64,000 nt of DNA from Paramecium tetraurelia (taxonomy: Eukaryota; Ciliophora; Oligohymenophorea; Peniculida; Parameciidae). Made by a program: the position numbers and the translations under genes. The stretch lies in contig NW_001799288.1 in assembly GCF_000165425.1 (NCBI RefSeq), positions 585,067 through 649,066 on the forward strand, read 5' to 3'. The notes below the pieces were generated by a model. The model saw only the letters and a program-made list of their open reading frames with translations, was not told the origin of the DNA and did not search any database. Of the stretch, positions 23,316-34,919 are shown one piece after another; positions within the stretch are counted from its first letter, which is position 1, and the number at the start of each line of letters is the position of its first letter.

Positions 23316-26123
23316 TCAATCATCGTTTATATTGATAAGGCTTAAAACTGTAAATTGGATTCTAAGGTTTGGATCAACTCTTTATTGTTTATTGTCTTGC
23401 TAAAATTAATCAAATTATTATTACTTTAATTGTTATTTAATCTATGATGGCAGCTCATTCTTAATAAACATCAATTATTGTGTACTTGATTGTACCAGTT
23501 CATCTTTAAGAGAAGATAAAGTCTGAGCTATTTATTTTTGGGCCTTCTCTAAAATGTTCTTTGAATCACCCTAAGCCTTTTTTTGGAGTGAAAATAATTT
23601 TTATTTGATCTCCGCTTATTACTTGATAAGGACTATCAACACTGGGAAAGTATGCTTGTAAAAGCGATTCAAAATTCTGACTGAGTTTGTTGGCATTTCT
23701 TAACCATTTAATATTTTTTGTATGATTTTCTATAAATCCTATACTTTTGATAGATCAACTAAGAAGTCATTTGTAGGAATATCATTTTGAGGTTGATACA
23801 AAGAAATATAGAATCTGGCTATTGACAATCGAAGTTCTCTCTCCAAATTAATAAACCTAATGATATTAACTTTTCAAATTACTCATTGTAATCTTCTAAG
23901 TACTTTATTTATAATGATTAATTTTCCAACTTATTTCTGTAATTTAAATGAGCTTCATTATAATTCTATTGGACATTCACAATTTCTTTGTACACATTGA
24001 ATACACTTTAAACTTGTTGGATATCATTTTTTAATTCATTAAACTCATTATTAAACTAATAGAATAAAATTTTTTATTTACCGTTAAAAACAAAGTCTCT
24101 AATAGTAATTATTTTTGACTTTTATATATTCCAATATAATTATCATATTTTTAATTGGAATTGCTAAATTCTCTAATAAAATAACTTTGGAAATGAGTTT
24201 CTTAAATCGAAAAAGTTGAAGCGGATTTTAATTTATTTTGTATCTACTAGCAAAAATATTCGACATTGCTCTATTATTTCTGTCTCTCATTAAATATGGT
24301 ACATTGAACAAAATAGTATATTAATTTAATATAAGAGTTTGAAATCCAATTTTCAAATTAATGAAATGATTCAAATGGTACATAATTCTTCATTTTGAAT
24401 GATGTCAATAAATTCTTCTTAGATTCTCTCACATTTTCTAAATAAAATATTAAAGCTTATTAATTCTTTCTCTCAACTTAATCTAAATTACCTCCAAATT
24501 CAAGGAAGGATTTTGCAAAGGTCATTCCTAATGTTTCAAATTACACTCCCTTTATATCCAATCTTGTTAAGGATTCAATAGCCTACTCCACTTATCCTAA
24601 TTCGCATAATAAGATGATTTGTCTGAACAAGAAATCAAAATTATATGGAGAGTTTTTTAATCCTAAATCTATTAATTCTAAGCTTCTTAAAATCTTTTCA
24701 AAATCATTTACATCAAACAGAATATCAATGGCAATCATCAAATATTCATCTTATAATAACCTATCACCTTTTTCAACCTTTTCTGGAACTGGATGAGAAT
24801 TATACAACTTAACTAATTCATCAAGATATTTTATTGGTTCCTCTGAGATGTAAATTTCAAGCTTCTTCAAATTGATATGAGCTATTGTTTCTGCCTCTTT
24901 AGACTTAGATTAAGTCTTTACTTTTTGAATAGTGTTGTATATTTCCTTGTGTAGTTGTAGTTTTGGAATTGCCCTAAATAATTCAGTGCAAAATGTATAT
25001 TTATCTCCTTATTATTAAAATAATAATTCAACTAGCTTTAAAATCTCTTCAGTTTTTGGATTTTATGATAAGTTAATTATTTTTAATGAAATTAGTATAA
25101 GTTGTTTTAATGCTAAACTATTTGTAGTTGTTTTTAATAATAATTAACAACTATTGTAAATATGACTCAATAGTTTATCCTTTGGAACTATTTAGAAGGG
25201 TTTCTCTATTTATTCAATTTCTAATTAGAATGGCTCAGTGTAAAAGGCTAATACTAGTTATTCTTAGCATTCAAAATTTATAAGAATTTAATCTGTGGCC
25301 AAAGAATTATAGACTTAATAATGGTATTTAAGAGTTTATTCGTAAGTAAAATCTAAATTTCATTTATAATTTATATACCTGTAGGATTATTTTAGTAAAT
25401 CCATAATGAAATTGCTGCATTTTATTAATATTCAACAAAAAGAGGACCATGATTGTCCAATATTTATTACACTTTATCCACATTTTTGTTTTTGTTATTC
25501 TAGTAGAATTTCAATTAAAATTTAATCAATTAAGCTCCTAATTCTTCATTAGTACAAAGCTTCAAATTGCTAAATCATTTACAATTTTTTTACTTCTCTA
25601 GTTTGATGTTTTTTGCCACCTTATCAACAAACATCTCGACAATTTTCCCTCCCATATCTTCCTTTTAACTCAATTATACAATATACTCCATCATGTATTC
25701 TTAATTTTTTTCTCCTTCTGCCCTGAAAATCTTAATGGCATATGTTGATGCCTCTTAAAATCGATGGGCTTATATCAATTGAGAATAAAATTCCTTTGTT
25801 TACTCTAAATTTTATGGTTTGAATTTCTCAAAATAATTATTCATCATATTTAGATCCTTACATAGATTAGAATACAATTAGAGGACTTCTAATTCAGCTT
25901 AATTTAAATTGTCATTCAATATTTTTGTAGCATCACCCAATGCTCCAATCTACACCAATATTGATCCTTTTAGCAATTGCAATTATTTTTTTTCAGTCTG
26001 ATTAAACTTGGTCTTTTTCAATTATCTATCTATTTCAATCAATGCACTCTAACTTTCTCCTCTCTTCATTTATCCAATTATATTTTCAAAAAGTGTCTAA
26101 AAAGGTGATTATTGGGGCATCAT
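23316..26123 (-). CDS. Probable NatB auxiliary subunit (NAA25/Mdm20-like)
   Basis: About 900 residues of helical TPR-like repeats, close to the length of NAA25 (about 970 aa), the scaffold of the NatB N-terminal acetyltransferase. The N-terminus has the expected pattern of a short helix pair then ILVQIGALGDATKILND, followed by helices around AHRFQEASTYAIKIF. Two resolved introns matter: 24 nt (GTA...TAG, around 25573-25596) removes an apparent in-frame TGA, and a 26-nt intron lies near 25353. NAA25 assignment rests on N-terminal pattern and length only; another TPR scaffold is possible. Confidence 0.5.
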
Positions 26124-26354
26124 TAATAAAAAATTAATTTTTATTTAAATTTCTTGTGTTATTTTTAGAAAATGGATCGTCTCGTTTTATGATATAAGAA
26201 AAAACTTAATAGATGCAAATTTCAATTAAATCCTAAAGTCCCCTCTTCTTCTGCAAAAGCTTAATCTATATTTTTATTCTTAACAGGTATGATTAATCAA
26301 ACATACTTTTTCACTGATGGATTTATATTATTTAGTTTAATTTTTTCATAAATT

Positions 26355-27099
26355 ATGGATTAATAATAACAGGACTAAGTTTAATATACAACTTATGAGA
26401 ATTTGCAAGATTAAGAGATTTAAAAAAACGATCTAAGTGATTGGAAATAGCAGTTTTTATTTATCGACAGCTTAAGAGCTTAGAACAAATTTCACAATGA
26501 TTAATTTAAAATTTAGGAATGGTGGGATTAACTTTAACCCTTAACTGATAGTATAAGAAGCAATGTGTCCAAAAATGCTTTGATGCTGATTAAAGAAACA
26601 AGTATTAATAGTTAAAATATAAAGTCTAACAAAATAATGTTTACGATGAAAAAATTCTTCATAAATTATTTGAAAAATGTGAAAGTGATTTTAAGTTTTT
26701 AAAAAATGAAGCTTTGCAAACACTTGAAATTCTATCGCATAAGCCATACTCTGATTAACTCATCTAGATCTTGTGTAATATCACATTATAGTCCAATTAT
26801 GTAAAATACACAATTTACAATAGAAATTACAAACACATTCTTACCCTACCTTGGTGAAAATAGTGTTAGCCTCCGATTTTAATTGCGATTGGGACAATAT
26901 TATCAAAGTTACCGTATAAGTTTACAATGGCAAAAGTGTTGAATGTAAAAAAGCTAGTGACTAACTATACTTGGCGCTTTAAAAGCAGAGACCAGAAGTA
27001 TTAGAAAAGGAAGAATAACTAAAATTGATAGGAGAGAGAATAAATAAGAAAGGGCCACAACAAGGGTTTAAAGATTTCTTATCAAAATAAAAGAAATGA
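26355..27099 (+). CDS. TOG-domain microtubule-associated protein (TOGARAM/crescerin-like)
   Basis: 232 residues forming one TOG/HEAT array. The diagnostic start is SDWKQQFLFIDSLR, then the paired helices SIRSNVSKNALMLIKE, FKFLKNEALQTLEILS and TLVKIVLASDFNCDW, with a basic tail ending FKDFLSKQKK. TOG arrays bind tubulin; single-TOG proteins of this kind act at cilia or centrosomes. Two 23-nt introns (one ending AAAG, one TAG) give exactly 233 codons. The start ATG is followed by a Gln-rich leader. Family membership is by pattern, not alignment. Confidence 0.7.
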
Positions 27100-27746
27100 T
27101 TCTGAATTTATTTATTTAAATAAGTAAATGCTGATCTAAGAAAGTTAAATAATAATTAATATATAATGTAAATAGATCTTATAAATTATTGTTTAATAAT
27201 TTATCATATTGATCACTAAGAATATAACTAATAAGGATAAAAATACTTGTAGAATATTCATAAAATGTTCAGGCTTAGTTGCCATGTTATAATAAGAAAT
27301 TATAATCAAACCTATAAATTTAAAAAATTCAAATTTCTACATTATTCTGTTCTGTATATTTAATTCAATTTTCATAGTGAAACCTATTGATTTATTTATA
27401 TTTCATTTTATCTACATGTAGAAAAGAACAATTATTTTTGGATGGAAATCTGTTTAGTTTCTAAATTTTGTTGGATTTTATTTTTATTATTAAAAAATAA
27501 CCTCCTTTTTTTATTGCAAGAATTATAATAATAATTTGAGTAAGGCCTCGATTAAAATTAATATACTTGAATAATTTTGAACTTAAGAATTAGTTGGTTT
27601 TAAAAGTATTCTGCCAAATTTTGATTATTATTTGAACCATCTTTTTGCTTAAATGTAAGTTGAAATGTTTCCAAATCTAATAATGAATGTAGAGTCGTCG
27701 ATGATTAATAATAATAATATTAAATTTAGCTATCCCAAAAATTTAC
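27100..27746. other. AT-rich intergenic stretch
   Basis: No gene recognised. A 70-codon frame beginning near 27666 overlaps the start of the next gene in another frame and is judged a shadow. Confidence 0.45.
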
Positions 27747-28441
27747 ATGATGGACTAGATTTAAGTCATCCTAGTGAAAGAGCATTTCGAAAACGATTGT
27801 ACAGAGATTAGGTTTTTGGTCAATAACCAAGAGGTTTTACCGAAAATAAGTATCAAATTAATAGAAGATTATTCTGAGGAATTTTCATCAGCTCTATATA
27901 AACATCTATTGAATCACGTTTAGAAGGAGTGTCGTTTTCTATACTTTGTAAGTTAATGATATACTATTAATTTTCATAGAACGAGCCTTTGGAATGCAAG
28001 AAACAAAAAAGGTTCAATTTGATCTCTCAATTAGGAGTAGATGTTATACTAAAAATATTAAACTTAAATTATATACCAATAATTCGAACTAATTATTCTC
28101 GTTATATCCTTGAAGACGTAATTTTTACCACTTAGCCTTTTCAAAAGGGTAAAAGATCGGTAATAGAAAAACTGAATTAAAGTTGGGAAACATAATGCAG
28201 ATTGAAATCTAAAATCACAAAAGAATTCCTTTAAATCATAGAAGAATTCAAATTTTACTACCGTATAGATATATTAATCACTTCAAATTTCAAGCCAATA
28301 AAATAGGAAAAGTATTCGGACTATGATGTACTTTATGTACCAACTGAAGAGTTAATATTTTTAAAAACCAATAAAAAATAATAGTTATCGCTCTTATTTC
28401 AGAATTTAGAGCAAATAATTAAACATGATTAGTTAATTTGA
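27747..28441 (+). CDS. Hypothetical protein
   Basis: 220 residues from two exons joined over a 32-nt intron (GTAAGT...TAG), exact codon count. Begins MMDQIQVILVKEHF and continues with mixed helices and strands, containing HVQKECRFLYF before the intron and RTNYSRYILEDVIF after it. No transmembrane segment or known motif. The start is the first ATG after an in-frame TGA. It precedes the SAXO-like gene by 92 bp on the same strand. Confidence 0.6.
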
Positions 28442-28533
28442 ATTGATATATTATATTAAGGCAACATATCTAAAATATGTATCTAAAATATTTTCAATAT
28501 AAACTTAATAATTAAATAAAAACTTATTTGCAA

Positions 28534-29587
28534 ATGGCTTAATAAACTCCAAAACATAATAATTCTAACAAGATTAATTCCAATTTACAATTATCTTCTA
28601 ATTAAAAACAATTTGTAAATGCATCGTAAACCATCGATAATGATGTGATTTCTAGTAAAAAGAAGGTAAAATAAAATACTGAAATTTAGGAAGTTTATGA
28701 CAGATTGATGAGTTCTTAAACAAATAGAGACAATCAAACAGAAGTATCCTAATACTTTGATCATTTAGGAGGTAAATTTGATTGAATATAAAACAAAAAG
28801 GCAAATGTCTATGTGCATTATGTAACTGTGGCAAACACAAATGTAATGGCAAAAATTGCTTACACAAACCCTAATTACATGGAAATTACACTATTTATTA
28901 AAAGGAATATCAGAAGAAGACTCCAGAAACTGGGTCTCGATATAATCAGAATATATTCACCCAACCTAAGGCAGAAGGAGATCTAGGGAATGTGACAACA
29001 TATAAAGTATTTGTCTACATTCTACTTAATTAGCATGATTTTCCAGGATATGAGAGCAAAGCTGAACTACACAAGAATTCATAGAAACCTACAGTAAGTG
29101 GAGTCCCTTTTTCTGGATTGTCAACCTACAACAATATGTACTTGAATTGGGGAATGGGTGATACACCTCAACTACTACCTTAAAATAATCCTACTATTAT
29201 AAAGGAAATGCCTTTTATGGGAAGGAGCATCTACAAAGACAGTTATTAAGGAGTGTAAGCTCCTCCAGCATAGAGTTGTAAAAACATGAACAAAGCCATG
29301 AAGTATATTGTTTAACTATGTAGATCCCCATTATCTCCCCCAGATTTGCAATTTTCTGCTGAATCTATAGCTAAATCTTCGTATAAACCCTTTAGAACCG
29401 ATAGAGTACCCACAGCTAAGAGCTAATAAAATGTACTCCTTCATTTTTAATAATATAGGCAAACTTAAATCCTTCTTATAATGGCTAATACAATAGTGAA
29501 TATCGTAAAGAATTTGATCCAAAAAATTTGAATCAATGTCCAGCAAAGGAAGTTTTGGAGGAAGTTGCTCGTAATACATAATTTTGA
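28534..29587 (+). CDS. SAXO/STOP-domain microtubule protein
   Basis: 323-residue protein of the MAP6/SAXO family, which binds and stabilises axonemal and cytoskeletal microtubules. The family hallmark is a Cys-rich element, here CLCALCNCGKHKCNG. Repeated short motifs with Tyr, Pro and basic residues follow (YQKEYQKKTP, VSGVPFSGLSTYNNMY, SYKPFRTDRVPTAKS, YNGQYNSEYRKEF). Three introns (29, 27 and 26 nt) give exactly 324 codons. The position among other ciliary genes fits an axonemal role. The call rests on the Cys motif plus the repeats. Confidence 0.75.
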
Positions 29588-29674
29588 AGATTAAAATGAT
29601 TATGATTAAAGATAAAAAATAAAACTAAAATTTTGACATATTATTATTATTATCAAAGAATATAACAACTTTCA

Positions 29675-31476
29675 ATGAGCGGAAGAGATTTTCATTTTTA
29701 TAGAAGGAGAGATAAATATCCTAGACAAGACTCTTTTGTTGAGCAATAATCAACTCCTAATTTTGTTGAAGATGGTTCTTTTGTGGGAACCATAGAAAGA
29801 AAAATTCAACATTAAAATCAAACAATAAATAATCTAATTAAAGCATTTGAAGATTCAAGATTTGAATAATAAAGATAGATCTAATATTTAGAAAGATTAA
29901 AGCAAGCCGAAGAACAAAAATACAGTATCTAAATTTTAGAAGAACTCAAAACTTTGAAATAGAAGATCAAAAAGATTGAACAAAGTCCACCAGTTCTGTA
30001 ATCTACCCCTTAAATGTATTAATAACCCTTTTTCCCTCCCTTGCCAGGATAATTTTAATAGGGATTTCCACCATAATAATATAATTATGCTTAGGTTCCA
30101 TATTCATAGAATCCATTTCATTAACAGAGTTAACCCATTCAACCTTAATAATATTTAAATCATCAACAATAACTTAAGCCAAAAAGACCAAAAGAAATGG
30201 ACACTTTGCATAAGTTTCTGTTGAAAATGTTACATGAGAAAGAACAGCAAAAGAATAAGGATAATAAGCCCAAAGATAATTCAGATATTCGTTATGTGAC
30301 CGATATTGAGTCCTCCTAAAATTACTCCTCTAATAGACAGAATCAATAAACACCTTTATTAAAATCAAGATCATAGAGAAGATCTTAAAAACTAAAACAA
30401 AATGGTATTCGAAAAGGCCATTCAGAAAATTCTTAATATATAATTCGAAAATAATCCTAATTATCATAACAATAATCATTAGGAGTAGGTTCGTAAAAGC
30501 CGTCTTCAAAAAAGTTAGTATTAACTCAGCTAAGATTGAAATAACTCATGAGAAAATTTAAAGGAGCAGTTAGATATTTTTGGATAGCTTTGACTTATTT
30601 AAAATTTTGTAAAAAGATTTGGAATTAAAAGTTGGTCTCCTTTAAGCAATATTCTCAGGATCAGATAGGATCTTATGATCCATAGTTTGTAAAAATATTA
30701 ATATAACCATATATAGAACTACCTGTCAGTCATTTCATAGTTTTATAGAGAATGCACACTCAAGAAACAATTGGATAAATCATGGGTCTTTACTTAAACC
30801 ATAGATATTCAGGCAAGATGTCAGACTATGCTCAACGCATTGGAGATATTTTTTAGATACTTGATAGTTTAACCTCTGGACTTTACTAAGGAACACATTG
30901 AATTCATGAGAAAATTTTCACTTCCAAAAGGATATCTGTTAATTGGACACAGTAAATATGTTACTAGCAGAATGAATTTAAGACCAAATAATACTTTAAA
31001 GTAAAATTGTAATTAAAATTTAAGTATTGAAACACCTGAGCAATCATAGATGTTACTGATGGAATACTCTTTCATTTAAATTTTATTACCTTAAATAGTT
31101 GAAGCTGATTTTTGGAAAAAGTTGGTAAATTACAAGGAAGCGTTAAAAGTGTTTGTCTCCGTACTCCATTATTTATTTATTGATAGATTTTACAACTTAC
31201 CGCTTAGTAAATAACAACTACCTTTTAATGTACATTTATAAAATACTATTTAAGAAAGATTACGTTCCTATCTTCGACTTTTCAAGAAATCCAGTTGAAG
31301 GATTCTACTAATTAATTGATTCAAATAATCCTTAATATGTTGAATCTAAAGAAGAAGTGATTTTAGGATTGTACTCTAAGGCTTAATTGCACCCTTTAAT
31401 TTTGCATGTAGGATTTAAGAAGGTCTAAGAAAATTTTAAATAATATTGTGATTTAATTTATTCTTTAATAAAATGA
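29675..31476 (+). CDS. Coiled-coil, Pro/Gln-rich protein with helical C-terminal domain
   Basis: About 590 residues. The N-terminal third is coiled coil (ERLKQAEEQKYSIQILEEL), followed by a Pro/Gln/Tyr-rich segment, a Ser/Lys-rich linker and a folded helical C-terminal domain (SHFIVLQRMHTQETIGQIMG, EFMRKFSLPKGYLLIGHSKY). A 25-nt intron ending AAG joins QLPFN to KDYVPIFDFSRNPV. One frame slip remains near 30850, where five rather than six T would keep the frame; this may be a base error or an unseen intron. No family recognised. Its TGA overlaps the ATG of the next gene. Confidence 0.62.
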
Positions 31477-32223
31477 ATACTTAAGAAAATTAAATTCACA
31501 TATTTTACAATGCATTATTTTTGGTAATTATAAGTATCCTTTCTATAAACAAAATGATTAGGCCTGAGGATTTGAAGACTTCTTCTTAGAAGATATTGTT
31601 TAACAATATGGGATGTGTTTTATAAATAAGTGCTTAACTACTTAATTTTAACTATTATTATATGTTTAATGGAAAATAAAAAACTTTCTTTTTAAATATC
31701 AATAGGTTGTGATTGACAAGAATCATAGTTCAATGTTTCTTTTTAATTCACTATAGAATATATTGGTGCCTGTATGAGATTCTGAAATTTATTGGATATT
31801 TTTTTTTTCTTATAAGTTAAAGACACATGCGGAATTCAGTTATACTTCGATTATATCTATTAATAATTGTAGATATTCGATGAATGGAGCCTCAATACTT
31901 GGTTTCTAAGATTTCACATCCATTTTGAATTCCTATATCAGGACTCGTTTTCGTATTTAAAAGTAGTTAGAATTCCACCATATTTCTTGTTTCGAATTTA
32001 AGGTTTTTATGGCTAAGTATGATTCGATTAGGATCTACTTAAATAAAGATCTTACCTTGACTACGCAAAGTTCGAGCATAGGAAAAGCGACATTCAAAAA
32101 ATTTTGTTGAAATGGTATATAATAAGAATTGATCAGAATCCTTAAGTACTTATGAAGGGTATTGTGTGCAATACTTCTATCACTTTCGAAAAGTAGTTTC
32201 TGTTTGATTATAGTCATCTATGA
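31473..32223 (+). CDS. Hypothetical protein, splicing partly resolved
   Basis: About 200 residues from several exons. Readable segments include GFEDFFLEDIVQQYGMCF, VVIDKNHSSMFLFNSLQN, MNGASILGFQDFTSILNSY and DLLKQRSYLDYAKFEHRK, ending FLFDYSHL and TGA. A 29-nt intron starting GTT joins the last two exons. Near 31775 the frame meets a TGA that is either inside a 45-nt intron or replaces a Trp codon. The ATG overlaps the upstream stop (ATGA), so the true start may be later. No family recognised. Confidence 0.45.
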
Positions 32224-32605
32224 ATCTATTATTAGGAAGAGATTCAAGACAGAGTTCCTTAATTAGATTGAAATAGATTCTAGATTCTTTCTGGTATCCT
32301 CCTCGTCGAGAATTTTCATAATTTCTTATGAGTTGTAAATTTTGATTTTTATTTTCTTACCAGTAGAGCACAATTCTCCCATTATGTTAAATAATATAAA
32401 TTATTTTATTAAAATTAATCTGTTTCTAAATCATATAACGTAAGAAACGAAACTCAATCCCCTTAATTAAGAGCCTGACTAATAAAGAAATTTAAAAATC
32501 AAAAAATTTCATTTTAAGTAAATGTTATTTTAGTTTAAAGTAAATTATGAGTAATAAAAGATATGTCTTATAAATCTTATTTTACATTTATACTCAATCA
32601 ATAAA

Positions 32606-33728
32606 TCAATACAAATTTAATTTGGTAACAATAATTACTTTACAAGTTTAATCCAACCCGCACAAACAAGCCAGTCCTAAAATTTCTAAAATTTCATTTA
32701 CCCAATTTGTCAGAATTCCAATCCAAAGATGAAATCGGCTGTTAACATATCTCTTATTTGTTGAGTAATTCTAATTTTCCTATAACTCCCTTAGGTTTTC
32801 CTTCAGCATCTTAGATCTATCTTTATGATGGATACGAATATTTATAAATATTTAAAGCACCATCTCCTCCCTGGGTTGCAAATACATCTCTGTTCTAAGG
32901 TAAATGTTTGACTCCCCAAATAGTGGACTTTTATCCTTCATGTGTTAGTGATGCATACCCATTATTGAAAGTTCTCAAATCAAAAACATTAATTTTGCCT
33001 AAATTTAATCTATAATTACTTTCTAAGGTAGTGGCTATTAACTTATTCATTTAGATATCCTTTCTATCAAATTCAATCCCGCAGATTCCATTTTTTACAT
33101 TAGTATCCCAAATCAACTGATTTTATTTTAGATCAAATAGCTTAATATCTCCATTATCATAACCACAGGCAATAACACGTTCATCATTATATGAATTACC
33201 AAATGCAACACTCCAAGCATCAGGTATAACATCTTTTCCTATGGGCTCTAATGATACAACTGGGGCTGCTTATCTTGGATCCCATACTCTTACACATCCA
33301 TCTCTGGAACCAGTTACAATTTCAGGAGCTCCAATATTGAAACAAGTATCAATCGAATTAATTATTTGATCGTGTGCCTTAACTTCAAATGTGGTCTAAT
33401 ATGTAATTAAACTCTACTTTTCTAGTTTCTAGATCTATAACTTTCAGTTTTCCATCAAAATCACCAAATGCAAATAAATTATCCAAAAATTATCCACATT
33501 TTATTCCTTTAGGTTATTCAATCTAATGATATATGTATTTATAACTGATGCTAAGGTTTGAAGTTCTGTTTTATTCAACTACAATATTTCAATAATTCCG
33601 TTTGCTTTAGGTGGCTGACCACATAATACAAATTTTGCAGTTCCTGGAATCCATCTTGTGACAAAAGGAGTGAAGTTTAGTGATTTATTGAGATGCTCAA
33701 TAATTTAAGGGGCATTTGTTGTGTCCAT
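32606..33728 (-). CDS. DNAAF10: DNAAF10/WDR92-like dynein assembly WD40 protein
   Basis: About 350-residue seven-bladed WD40 protein. WDR92 (DNAAF10, Monad) works with the R2TP/prefoldin chaperone in cytoplasmic pre-assembly of axonemal dyneins. Matches: an N-terminal [21 protein letters not shown], then [20 protein letters not shown] and C-terminal [11 protein letters not shown] continuing [17 protein letters not shown], which parallels the family's terminal motif. Introns include one of 32 nt after EIF and one of 25 nt in KLG|G. One further short intron is implied by length. The client, a dynein heavy chain, is encoded 6 kb away. Confidence 0.85.
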
Positions 33729-33795
33729 TATTTATTTATTAATTATTTAATTATCATTTTAATATATGCAAAATTAATTATAAAATTTTGTATTT

Positions 33796-34062
33796 TCATT
33801 GTAATTCCCTTAATCTCTTAATCGTTGTTGAATGCAATGAACTATCAAGGTACTTGTTTATATGATTTAATAATCGTATTTTTTTAACATAACCACAACT
33901 CTCTGATGACTCCATTGAAACTGATGTTGATACTTCTGTGGGTTCCCACACTTATTTTACATATTCTAATCCATTTTTATCGCCTTCGCTTAATAATTCT
34001 TAAAATATTTATTCATCAAAATGTTTAGATGCAAGTTTCAAGCATACAGCTTCAGAATTCAT
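33796..34062 (-). CDS. Small hypothetical protein
   Basis: 88 residues, intronless, exact codon count. Begins MNSEAVCLKLASKHFDEQIF and contains YVKQVWEPTEVSTSVSMES, ending in a basic RLRELQ. Soluble, no recognised motif. It lies 67 bp upstream of the DNAAF10-like gene on the same strand. Confidence 0.5.
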
Positions 34063-34377
34063 TAATTATTTATCAATTAATATAAATTTTTATTTACTAT
34101 CAGTTCTAATTATAAGTTATCAAAATTCTACTTCCATACGGCCTGATTTCTGCGAATCAATATCAATTCCAATGTGTGCAATTATTTGTAATAATATTTA
34201 CTTAACAAACTTGCAATTTATTTGACTTTTTAACTTTAATTCCGCATCTCATCAAATTACTAGATAATTTTATAGTTATGGTAGAATAGTTATAAATGAA
34301 TTTACTTTCTATATAAAAGTAATGACAACAAATTAAAGAATTACATTAAATAAAAATAAAAATCAATTCCTCATTAT

Positions 34378-34722
34378 TCATTTATTCTATTTTTTTAAAT
34401 ATGTAATGAATTGTCTATTATTTTTTTTTGGTTTTTAAAAGCTAAAGAAGCTTTTTGATTTTCTTTCTCTAACAGTCTAATCTGTTATGATTTCATTCAT
34501 CTCAGTACTAATTTATGTACAAAGTCTAGTTGATAAATTTAATAAAATTCCTTGCGTGTCAACTAATTTGCACTCTAATTCGCTTAGTTTATTTTTTAAA
34601 AAGAGGATTTATTCAGATTTCTTAATTAATTCCTAGTCTTAATTCTAAATAATTTAAACTTGCTCTTCGTAAAGTGCAGTATAGGTTAAATTTGATTTGT
34701 TCATTAAAGGAGTATGAATCAT
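34378..34722 (-). CDS. Small coiled-coil protein
   Basis: 114 residues, intronless, exact codon count. An N-terminal MIHTPLMNKSNLTYTALYEE leads into a heptad-rich helix (EQILFLKNKLSELECKLVD) and a basic Lys/Asn/Gln tail. No family recognised. It diverges from the LRR/coiled-coil gene that starts about 200 bp away on the plus strand. Confidence 0.55.
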
Positions 34723-34919
34723 TGATTAAGAAATGAAATTACTTAAATAAATTTAACAAATAAATTGTAAATAATTTCAATTGTAATTCAATATTCAAAT
34801 TAAGTTATTCTTAACAATCCTTCACTTGTAAATAAAGAACTCTAGAATGAATAAATTCAAAATTCAAGAATAGTAATTTGTAATTTATACAATATAAATT
34901 ATAAATAATTAATACAAAA

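Noticed and set aside
25560-25600. In-frame TGA in the NatB-subunit-like gene
   Set aside because: It falls inside a 24-nt GTA...TAG intron; removing the intron keeps the frame.
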